Positions 21,860-32,900 of a DNA stretch of 64,000 bases are shown here, piece by piece. Numbering within the stretch: position 1 is the first letter of the stretch; every line of letters begins with the position of its first letter. Position numbers and translations under genes: made by a program. The stretch is from Hygrophila difformis. Lineage: Eukaryota; Streptophyta; Magnoliopsida; Lamiales; Acanthaceae. The notes beneath the pieces are model-generated. The model ran no database searches. It worked only from the letters and a program-made list of their open reading frames with translations, and had not been told where the DNA came from. The DNA lies in assembly GCA_030278955.1 (NCBI GenBank), contig JAOANR010000011.1:24928403-24992402 (forward strand), written 5' to 3'.

Positions 21860-23480
21860 TTAGTTCAATATTCAATCATAATCCACCAAATGAAATCCAT
21901 AGTGGTTAAACGACGTTTAATCATGCTACCAAAATGTGTGCATTCTCTTCAAAATTGTTCGGGACTAAATCCTAATTTTAAGCAGAAAAAAAAAAAGAAA
22001 TTCTTTTTATCTACAGATCAATCTATAAATCAACTGTCACAACAAGCAATTCTAGCAAGGGCACTCAACGCAAACACATCAGCACGAGGAATACAGTGAA
22101 ACTTACAGGGGCTTATACAAAATCATTGAAAAGATGTTTATAACGAATCACAGAAAATACATGGGCAAACCTATCCCAATGCATATTTAATAAGAAAATT
22201 TCCAAATGAACTACCACGAGACAATTCACGATTACTCACTCACACCAAAGTAGACTAAAAGAAGAATAAAATAATTATGAAATCAGCTAAGACCTTATCA
22301 ATCTTTACTAATGAAACAATCTGCAAGTGCTGAAACCTACCCGCATAAGATTATACTACGAAAGTGAAGAAATAGCTCAAAATTTCAATTGGATTAACTG
22401 AACAATAACAAGAAATAAATAACTACAGAAACTTTTCGGATCCAACATGCCAACGGAATGCAATTCACCATTTATCCATAACCTTAGATTGGAAAGCGGC
22501 AATGCTACCGAAAAGTGCAGAATAAAGTGAGTAATCGCGAAAGGATAATATAAGCAGATAAAAAAAAATTCAGCCATTAGAAGACAATGAAAATAATAAG
22601 ATCTCAAGCCTACAATGAAATACATACATGTATTGTCTTAACGAATCAACTGGAGTACTGAACAGTGGACACCAAAACATTAAAAGCAAATATTATTTGT
22701 TCATAGATTTTCCGGGCCAAATTTAAAACTCATGTAAATTTCTAAGCCAAACTTTTGAGGAAGAGAAGAAAGAAGCCTAAATGAGAAAATTATACTTGAA
22801 GCAGATTACTAAAATCCCAGAATTAGAACCATGAATCATGTAAATGAAACTGAATACTATAGGATGATGAGCAAGTAGCTGAAAACAACGAAAACAAATA
22901 TGATCTTTGGACCACAAACGTCAACATTAAACATGGATCTGCAAATAGCAAACCCAAAGCGGTCGTATAACCTTAACGCTGCCTTAAACTCCCTACAAAT
23001 TGGATCGACCAAGGAATCAACAGAGGCCACAACAAGAAGAACAAAAATCGATCATGGCAGGATTTTAAATCTCAGACATTATGATGGAGAAAAACTGGAG
23101 CTTAAGTTAATATAGCCAACCAACCTTAACCCATCTCTAGCATTAAAAAATGTATGGAAATATATACGGACAAGTTAAATCTTGAAATTAGTAAATTAAT
23201 AAATAAAGATAAAAGATCACTTGTTTAACATATTACCTAGCAGCATAAGTTTCATAAACTCATCATTGGCATCCCTGTACTCCCACTTTGTCCAAAACCA
23301 GGTGCAGCTTTGTCATAACAGCTGCATAACAACACATTTTTAAATTATTCAGGCCAAAAAATAAAACATAAACATCTAAAATTACAAAATATAATAAAAT
23401 AAAATTGTAATGGTGATCATATTGCGTGAAGACAAAAGCATGCCTATGGATATCAATAATTTTTCAAAAAAATGAAATTC
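21860..23480. other. AT-rich sequence between CPN60 and myosin pieces
   Basis: This is intron-like, with scattered short frames. A possible minus-strand exon near 23245-23320 (AAPGFGQSGSTG) was not assigned. No complete gene is seen. Confidence 0.4.
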
Positions 23481-23485
23481 AGTTA

Positions 23486-23625
23486 AATAGCCACAAGACT
23501 TGTCTCCCGTCCAAAACTTCAGGAGAAAGTACACCAAAGCGAAGAAGAAATTCATCAAATACACGTCTGGAGAGGTATCCAACATAGCTAATTCTTATAG
23601 CTTGAAGAACGCCCCGTACGAGCGA
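23486..23625 (-). pseudogene. Myosin motor exon fragment
   Basis: The minus strand encodes GVLQAIRISYVGYLSRRVFD followed by EFLLRFGVLSPEVLDG. This is the converter region of plant class VIII/XI myosins (family pattern [23 protein letters not shown]). The preceding codons, where RCG should be, are altered. The frame ends within a few codons after LDG. Only this part of a motor of more than 1000 residues is present, wedged between CPN60 and topoisomerase pieces on the same strand. Confidence 0.75.
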
Positions 23626-23759
23626 AATTTTACAAAGAATTTCTATAAGGACATTGAGAATGAGCTTTCAGAATAAGAATTGTGTTTCAAGAATGTAACA
23701 ATACAACATTAGCAAATCATCGGTAAAATGTATCCTGCTAGAGCAGATCATAATTCACC

Positions 23760-25067
23760 ACTTCGAAACTGTTGGATAGCCTGAAACACATCAGTTTCAA
23801 CCTCAACTTCATTTTGAAATCTTATAGAATCCTTACCAAGGAAATCAAACTGCAAAGGTAAAGAAAAATATCATTGATTAATGATTACTAATTTGAAGGT
23901 GGAAGTATAGTGAGGTGTTAAATTGTCAAAGTAGCCAACTTAAAACAACAAAGCATCTGGACGAATTTGAGAGGAGATGAAAATGATATATTGATAACAT
24001 GAATTCATTGGACCTTCAAGAAATTCGGAAGCATTGCTTCAACATTTTCAGCTTTTAATGTGCAGCAAGCCAGCAACCAACTGTATCAGCTTCATCATCA
24101 TCCTACAGGATGATAGATACAAAACAGTATGCATAATCGTCTAAGTTACTTATTATGATATTCAATCAACCCAAACTTGATAGGCACAAGAAAAATATAT
24201 ATATATTAAAACTCAGCAAATAATTGAGTGAAGGAAATCATTACATGATGAAAGAAATTACAATAATGGTCACATGCATAACCTAATTGTTGCACCTCAC
24301 CTTCTCATTGCCTGCCCTAAGAGCTAGTTTGTCAATGAGGTAGGTCGCAATGGCTATCTGCTTTTTTGTAGGATCTTTACTTGAGAAATCCTTTGTATAA
24401 GCTGCTTGGATACCTTGTATATAGTCCTTTATTTAGGTAATATAAAACATCAATAATAGTCCATCAACCTTTTTTGTAAATCTAAATGAGAGAATTTTCT
24501 TGGTTGACTCTATTTAAAAAAACCTTTAAGATCCTGGCCTTCTCGTATTTCTCTTTGTCGCTTTGGCCTTTCAAGGTAGGAAAACATATTTGAATTCCTT
24601 TGGATTAATAGGTTCAATCCAATATGCCAACCATGTTACTGTATTGTCATGCCTCACTTCTTTCCAGCTGCCAAGCATCAAGTTCCAGATAATTATTGCA
24701 TCAGAACCAACAAGTAATGGCTGTTGCTGACCATGCTTAAACAGAAAAAGGGAAATATAAATATATTTTCCTTGATGAAGACATTTAAAAATGCAGAACC
24801 TTTCGCCAGGGATAGGGCACTCAGGAAATGGAGCATCCTTTCCAATGTTTATAGGATTATTTTCTTCAGCATTCCCATCTATTCCAATTAACAGTTCCAA
24901 TCAATAGAAAGATAAACTTCTCTTTGATTTGGAAACAGAGGAGATACGAGACCATCATAATCATTAACATCATGAGGATTGAGGTCTGAGGAAATAGTTT
25001 AAAACACCTTAGGGTGCTCGCCACGGCCACGGAACAGCCCAGGTGGCTCAACACTGAAGTTACCAAC
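23760..25067 (-). pseudogene. TOP1: DNA topoisomerase I gene fragment
   Basis: Minus-strand exons match the core of eukaryotic type IB topoisomerase in order. [20 protein letters not shown] is exact at 25008-25067. NIGKDAPFPECPIPGER lies near 24800-24870. EVRHDNTVTWLAYW is in 24576-24668. GQSDKEKYEKARILK lies near 24525-24575. TKKQIAIATYLIDKLALRAG lies around 24302-24435. EADTVGCCTLKAENV is near 24060, and FDFLGKDSIRFQNEVEVE is near 23800. The step from YVFLP to LKGQ loses codons and shifts the frame. The catalytic tyrosine region and the N-terminus are missing. It is a multi-exon captured copy and not a working enzyme. Confidence 0.88.
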
Positions 25068-25107
25068 CTGCAAAAAGTGTTTTGAATAGTTATAACAGAA
25101 AACTGGT

Positions 25108-25491
25108 TTCAACAATAAAGTCAAGAACATATTCAATGCCAAGGTACTTATGCCGAGCTATCCAAATGCCATCACCAACTGGCAACCTTCTAACCTGAAA
25201 AGATTGTATCACCTATGATACAAGATTTTTAAGATTCCTAGAAAATTACTTGAACATCGGATCGCATGATACCCATTCACCCAAGGTGTTGACGTATAAT
25301 TTTACAGAATTATTGGATCATTTAGAATTTACAATAAATCATATTATAAGATCAGGATGCGAAGAAAAAGGATTAACAAAACACAGGAAAACACGGAAGT
25401 AATCATGTGGCAGACACCACCACTTGTGCTGACCTCAATCTGGATTTGAAATTGAGAACTAACATTGTCAATAATCTTCTTTGACTGAGAC
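25108..25491 (-). pseudogene. MUS81: MUS81 endonuclease exon fragment
   Basis: Two minus-strand exons (25434-25491 and 25108-25194) encode SQSKKIIDNVSSQFQIQIEV, then [17 protein letters not shown] and EYVLDFIVE. This is the start of the ERCC4-type nuclease domain of plant MUS81. The next residues should be RK, completing the ERK catalytic motif. Instead the sequence breaks at VE and within 40 bp reaches a TOP1 intron end and exon. The breakpoint inside an exon shows that two genes were joined without regard to exon borders. MUS81 acts with EME1 on recombination intermediates; this piece cannot. Confidence 0.8.
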
Positions 25492-25499
25492 CTGTGACA

Positions 25500-26909
25500 G
25501 CATGAAATGCATATAATCAGTCCAAAGGAGCAAACATATTGAATTGGTTAATATTAATATACTGTTATTTCTAATCACGAATGTTTAATATTAATATACT
25601 GTCATTCTATCAAACATTTTATGGGCAAAGGCGGGCCAAATCTTGAAGATTCTAGTAGCAAAAGAAATTGAGAACAATTCTACAGAATGTTCTGAGAGGA
25701 AGCCAACGCATCCAGTCAATGTTAAACCCAATCAAAACAGTAATATCAATTTGAAAAGCATAGCATTCTAAAAGTTTGGAGCCAAATAACAATAAAAGGA
25801 ATTGAAATGATTTCCCCATCCGGAAACAAATGCAGCAATAGAAAATCTAGTCCAATACAAAGGCAAGACCTGTGGCCCAAGCAACTGACGAATGCGAGCA
25901 CTCCTAGGAGGAGGATGTGCATTAGATATTTCATTTCCTTGCATAGGTTGATCTTCGTAGAACTGTGAATTCCATTAAAAACACATGTTTGTAAACAGGT
26001 AAATAGTTGGAGTATAATAAACAGACAAGATCCATTCCAAATAAAATTTTATTGAAGAAAATATAAAGCCGTGATGAATTAGTTGTATGCACAGTCATAC
26101 CAAACAAATTGATCAAGTCTGCACTGAATTACTACCATAAAAGAAGCAAGCAATGCGAATTCACATAAAAAGAGGACGACAGCACGGGAAATGACATGTA
26201 AGGACAGAAAAAATAACATAAAAGATTCAAACGAAACCGCTCATAACGGTGAAGTCATAAACACCTAATCAACCAAAAATAGCCGGATATTTCCCAACCG
26301 AAATTCCCAGAGGCTGGAAATGCCGGACAAAACTGGCCAAACAGTAACCATTAAGATTCCGAAGATTCAAGTGAAAATGTAGTGGGAAAATCCAATTAAA
26401 TAGAATTCAGAAATAAGGCAAGAGAAGGGCAGTAAGTTCCTTTTTGCAGGTTCTAACTTATCGATCAAAAGCAAGTAACACTAATCTGAAATTACTTTAC
26501 ACCCTCGATTGTCATTTCAATTATCCATAGCAAAAACATGAGAAAACAGTCCCAACGAAACAAAAGCAGTCCGAGTTATGCGAGCCAAGTTCACAACAAT
26601 TTCATTAACTAAACATAGTTTGTGTTCCTTCCGTTGCGCGTTCCTCAACCCTCGTAATTTGTACTGACAAATATTGAATTCGCGGGTGAACTTCCTTCAA
26701 TCGGAACCAGATTGTGCGTGATATGGGTTTCTCTGATCTCGGTCTTGAAGTTGAAATCGGTTTGTGCATATGCGTGATTTTGAGCTTCTTGCTGCTTTTT
26801 TTTAGCTCCATTATTCCCTAGGTGGCGGAGAATTACCACAAACCCTAATTTCTTCTTCTTCCTATCCTTTTCCTTCGACGGGTAGATTTTGCAGACAGAG
26901 AGAGTAGGA
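25500..26909. other. Sequence between the MUS81 piece and U2AF35; holds the U2AF35 promoter and 5' UTR
   Basis: A minus-strand exon-like segment (about 25850-25935, PPPRSARIRQLLGPQ) is unassigned. From about 26000 the sequence is AT-rich. The promoter and 5' UTR of U2AF35 should lie within 26400-26909, with a CT-rich stretch at 26820-26880 just before the gene. No convincing TATA box was picked out. No 3' end of Helitron B was found here. Confidence 0.4.
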
Positions 26910-29900
26910 ATGGCGGAGCACTTGGCATCCATATTTGGAACGGAGAAGGACAGGGTCAACTGTCCCTTTTACTTCAAGATCGGCGCTTGCCGCCACGGCG
27001 ACCGCTGCTCCCGTCTCCACACCAAACCCAGCATCAGCCCCACGCTGCTCCTCTCTAACATGTACCAGCGCCCCGATATGATCACCCCTGGTGTTGATCC
27101 TCAAGGCCAACCAATCGATCCCAAGAAGATCCAATCCCATTTCGAGGTTTTTATATATGTTTATTGTTTTTTTCCTCCTTTTCCCACCCAAATAATAATA
27201 TACTCCCTCCGTCCCAGGCAAGATGTGCAAGATGTCTGGTTTGACTTTTTTGCACTGTTCATTATTTAACTTTGACTCGATTTTATTACAAGTTTATGTT
27301 TGGAAAAAATAGTCGAGTTGGGTCTTGTTAGAATCGTATAATCATGTAGTTTTGGAATATATCTTTTACACAATTTTTTGTTGTACATATTTTGAGATAT
27401 TAACGATAGAAAAAGTGCATTGGATTGTGTGCAGAAATGAAACAAGACAACTTAAATGGGACAGAGGGAGTATTACTCCTAAGCTCCTATATTTTACTTG
27501 TATTGAGTTGTGCTTGAGCTATTAAAAATCGATTTGCTTATTGAATTGATCTTTTATGTGGTGGATAGTATTATTTTTTCGCTTTATTTATAACGTTTTG
27601 GTTATGACATAGCTGGAATTGGCTTCCACTTCAAAGCAGAACTATAATAGATTAGAATTATTCAGAGAAAGGAAATTTTTGTTTAGGGCTTGGGAGTACG
27701 GAACGCTTGACTGAGCTTGGGAGAAATATGTGGTTACTCCAGGAACACTATAGGAAGGAAAAGGGGATCCGTATCATCCCACACCCAGTGGGTGGGGCAG
27801 AGTTCATTTGTGACAAGATCCTGGCACACCCATTGTGGTGCACCGGGTGTGTGATCTCAAGGACTGAAAAAGAGAATCAGTGTTCTTAAACAAAAAGGAA
27901 TTGGGTTTCCTGCTACTAACTCCCGGTTCTACTAGCTAAAAAATTGCAGTTTTCAAGCACTAATTGGTCACTAAAATGCATGCGACAATGCCAATAGGAT
28001 TCCGTTCAAAGTTTTCTAGATTAGGCTCGATCTTGTGCAAATTTCTTGTAGAATAATGTCTACCTTTACTAAAGCGCTCTTGTATTCACGGTGGGGATTT
28101 TATGCCATTGGAAACTATGGGATATTTATATTTGATAATAACATTTTATTTTCTGGATTAGCAAATTTAAACTTGGGACTTGGTAGCCAATCTTGGACTT
28201 AGTTTTAAAAGTGGAAATACATTATCTTCTTTCGAGTTGTTATTTTGCGGGATTGTCTAATTATTTTCATGGCCCTATGTTTGGCTCGGGTGTAGCCAAG
28301 GACCTTTTTCTCCTCAAGGGAGGCTACCGGAAAAGGATCAAACCGATTACGGGTTCGGATTAACAATAATGCGCCCACAATTGACTGAATCTTCCTTGAC
28401 TTGATCAAAAATAACACGATACAACGGAGAACCTGCCTGTTGTTAAGAAACAACGGCGGAATTCACCAAAAACAGGGAACCAAACTACCAGCTGCTAAGG
28501 AGCAACGGTGGATTTGGAAATGGTAACCGCTACAAACTAGGCTAGATTCTAAGGAAAGCTGTAAAGGAAAGCTGTAAAGAAAGCAGTAAAGATAACAAGG
28601 AATTAAAATTGATACAAGTAATTTGGGGGTTGGATTGATCTCTCTGATTTTGAGTGTGTCGACCCCTATTTATAGCCGGAGCTGGAATAACCGCTCTCCG
28701 GCTAACTCCTTTGAGCCGAATTTTTTTCTCTCTTCAATTCGGTTGTTAAGGTTTCGGCTGTTTCTTCCCATTTCGGCCGAAATCTTCATCAGCTTCGATT
28801 TCCTCCCTTCGGTTTGCTATGTACTTTCGGCCTTACCAATCTTGAGCCCATCTTCTTTTTGGAATTCCTCTTTCTTCCGGCCCATGTCTTATGGCCCAAT
28901 AGCTCTTTCGCGGCCCATTATTCCATATGGCCCCAACAGATGCCCTCCTTACTTGGGCGAATTGCTCCCATGCGAAAGAGCCCAAGTAACCTCCCTTTCT
29001 TCTTCCTTTTGGCGGTTATTTTCTTCTTCTCGAGGGTGCTCTCCATCACTCCCCTATTTACGTAGCCTACCACGTACTCGGAGTGAACTGCCTTTCCAAC
29101 TTCTCCTCTATCTCTCTCTCTTTCCACTTTCTCCGATGGAAAATCCCTCCGCACCTGTTACCGCTCTTTCTGCTGATCTTCTCAGAATTGAGAACTCTTT
29201 TGCTTCTCATTCCGCAGTTCGCCTCTTGCCTGAGGGCTTCTATTCCTTAGGCCCGTTGGGCATTCCTGAAGATATCGATGAATGTACTGCTCGGATCTTT
29301 GATAATCGTTCCGTTCTTCTATATGAGCCTTGTTTTTCTTCCAAGCTTTTCCCTTCATCTTTCGCTAATTGGTCTTCGCCCTCTCCTGATTATGTGGCGT
29401 GGTATCATCACCTCGAACCCCACTGTCGTGACTCTTGGAATAAGTCATCTGTCTACCGTATGATTTCCCTTAGTACCTTGCCACTTCCCACAGATCTTCG
29501 CCCTATTCAAGCCCTTCTTTGCTTCTGGAATCCTTCTGTGAACTGTTTTTGTTTCCCTTGGGGGATGATGACTCCCACCATTCAGGATGTGAAACTTCTC
29601 CTTGGCCTCTCTGTTCGTGGGGATAACCTCGCCATTATGTCGTTGCCCAAGGAGAAAAATACTGGCTTTTCCTCTGGCGATTCCTTTGCTAATTGGATCG
29701 TTTCCCATCAGAGTGATCCTATTTCGCCTGCTCCACACCCTTCAGAGCCTCTTGCTTTCATGATGTATTTCCTTACGAAATTCTTCTGGTGTGTTCCTTC
29801 CAAGGGTGTTCTCCTCGAAACACACTCTTTTGCTTCGGCACTTCTTAATCATGTGACCCTGCCTTCAGCCGATTTCTTCCTCGCTCATCTGTATGCGGGT

Positions 29901-32900
29901 ATTTCGGCTACTGTGTCGGGTTGGGAAAAAGGTTCGTCTGATAAAGCCCGTGGCCCGTTATGGTTCCTTTACTTGTGGTTGGTTTGGCACTTTCGCGACA
30001 TTTCCCAATTTCCTCCCCATGATATTCGTCCTAACCATTTTATCGCTCCCGATCTTCTTAGAGCACCCCTTCCTCCTTTGTCGATCCCTCATTGGATCAA
30101 CTATTTCCTGGGTCGTACTGTCGAACAAGCCTTTTCCCATTATCACTACCGGAAAGCTGACTTTGCTTGGGTCAGGGATATTGTTACTTCCCCCTTCGGG
30201 ACTCCTCTCCCTTTAGCTTTTGCTCAAATATGGAACAGGTGTATATTACCCCGCCCGATCTTCAATGGTTCCACATTTGTATCTGCCAAGTCTGCTATTC
30301 CTTTCGAAGTTTACAATCCCCATCTGGTTAGCCGTCAATTCGGCTTTGGTCAAGACTTAGTGGAGGCCCTCAGAGCCGGTAGACGCCTTTCTGCTTCTAC
30401 CAGTCGTCAGCAATGCTCCCTCTATCATAAACGTTTGATCTCCTTCAAGGTTTGGAAGTTTGCCGTTCGTCCAGGGTCCTTTACCTCCCGCTTTCAGTCT
30501 TGGTGGAACGGTGTTGCTGGTGTCTTTTTTAGTGCCAACCTTGATTCGGTTCTGCGGAGGGGTGGTTTCTCTCCTATTCTGGCATTCTCCTCTGTCCCTT
30601 CATCATCTCCGGGTTCCACTCCTCAGCGCATTCTCGGTTCGTCTTCCGCTTCTCGCCCAGGTATGTTTCTTTTTCTTTCCCTTTCCTCTTTGATCGTCGC
30701 TTGCTCCTTTTCCTTTGTGTCTCACTTATCCGATTTCTTCAGATGTTCCTCGCTCCTCTACTTCGGAACCTGGTCGAAAAAGGCCTGCTTCGCCTTCGGC
30801 TTCTCTTATCGACTTTCTCCCTCCTACTCAGACCAAAAGGCGCTCGTCCCATTCACCGCTTGGCAGAATCCCTGCCTCCCTTTTTGCGGTTTGTTACACT
30901 ATTCTTTTCCTTTTCCAGGCTCTTATCGTTCGACTAATTTCTTTTTCTTATTCTTGTCAGGTCCCACCTATTTTGCCACAACCCGATGTTCATCCACTTC
31001 CAACTGTGGCATCGGCCTCTCCGGCAACCGAATTTTGCACATCGGCCAGTACCAGTAATTTGGCCGTTCACGCTAGTTCTTCTGCTGTTAACCCTCATGG
31101 TTTGATTGCAAGCTCTACTTCGGCCGACCCTTCCGTCCCTCCTTCGGTCGATCGTCCTCAGCCTATCACGGATTCTGCTACACCTTCATCTTTAGTTGTT
31201 CCGAAACCGTCTGGCCCCCTACCTAGTGGTATGACTGCTGACGAAACCCCTGCCGATCATGTCCCTTTATCGCCATTTCCTGATCGGCATGTCTTGGACG
31301 ATTTCTTTTCTCCCGCGTCTCTGGTTTCTCGTCCGTCGGATCTTTCTACTCACCTTGGCGATTGTCTGGCCAGGCTATGTAATCTAATCGGCCGGCAATC
31401 TGACGTGGAATTCGTCAACCCTAAACCGATCCTTATTCTCTTGTCTCATCTTGAGCAGCAATTTCATGACGAGATGGTATCTCTGAATCTGAATGGTACT
31501 CTTCAGATGATTACGAAGTCAGTCCTCTCAATGAATCAGGAACTCCTGGCTCACTTAAAAATGCGACATAAGCTTGCCGCCGAACGTGAGGCTGCAGCCT
31601 CTTCACGAGCCATCTTTGACAATTATTCTGTAGAGTATCGGGCTCAAATGAGTAAGCTGTCTGAAGTGGAATCTCAGGAACTTAAACAGTCCGAGGATCT
31701 TTCTTTGATTCGGGCTGAGATAGCCAAGCTTCAGCGACAAGAGAAGGATTTGGAATTAACTTTGGCTCACACTAAGCGAAAATCGGCCGATCTGAAACAA
31801 TCGATCAAAACCCTTCGTCAATCGGCCGAAGCTCCTAGGGCCAAAATCTTAGACTCTCAGGAGGATGCTTCTTATTTGGCCATGCGGATCAGTTTCAACG
31901 ATTACATTATTCGTACCTTCCAAGAAAAATGGGCCGAAACCCAGTCTTTAGTTGGTCAACTGGATTCGGCCATCAAGAGCCTTGGTGGGCACAGTGTTGT
32001 TCAAGTCCTTTCTCCACATGTCTTATTTCCTTTGGACCCTTCCGAAATAGAGTCCTCCCCTTCGGGCGATAACCCACCTTTGCCAATCATTCCTTCAGGT
32101 ACCCTGCTTCCTTCCATTTCCTGTCGTGATTTTTCTTTTATGCTCTCTTACTTATTATTCCCCTTTTCCTTCTTCTCTTCTAGGGAAAACTGGTGCTTCC
32201 TGTGGTGCTGGTTCATCGACCGTTCACCTCCCTCCTGGTGAAACTGCTGGTCCTTCTTCCTCGGCAAGTCCGAATCTGATGACATCTTCGGCTAATCCTA
32301 CTACCGCCACTTCGCGAGGCTTGGATGATACTGTTCCTTTTGACGCCCAGGAAGACCACTAATTTATCTTTGTATATCAGTTCTGTGTTTTGACTTGTCC
32401 TTTGTCAATTGTAAATTTCGGTCACTCTTCCTTTTCTTGACAGCTGTAATCGGCCTTTTTTAGACTATGTTGGCCGATACATTGTACTTGGATTCGTATC
32501 TTTTGTATCTTTTGTAATGCGATTCGTATCCCGTTAATTCCATTGTTTTCGGTCTCCTTTATTGCTGATTTCTGAATATTAGCAGCTTTTTCCGGGAATC
32601 AGCTGTAACGTTTTCCCATAAATAACATTTACTATTGACCGTTTCTTCCGCTGAGCACTTATCTCTTCCTATAAATACCCAGCATTGTTGACACTTATCT
32701 ATCACTTCCCCTTTTTTTCCCTTGTTCTATAACAATATGGATCTCCCTTCTCCTTTGTTCAACTTCCTGTCTCCAGTTCCTCCATGGTCTTTGGCAAGTA
32801 TTCTTGTGCAAGGGTTTCCAGACGTGGTACGAAAACCTTTTGCTTATGCGACACGAGTTCAACTAATGCCCTTTTCACCATGTTCGTATGGGCGAGGATC

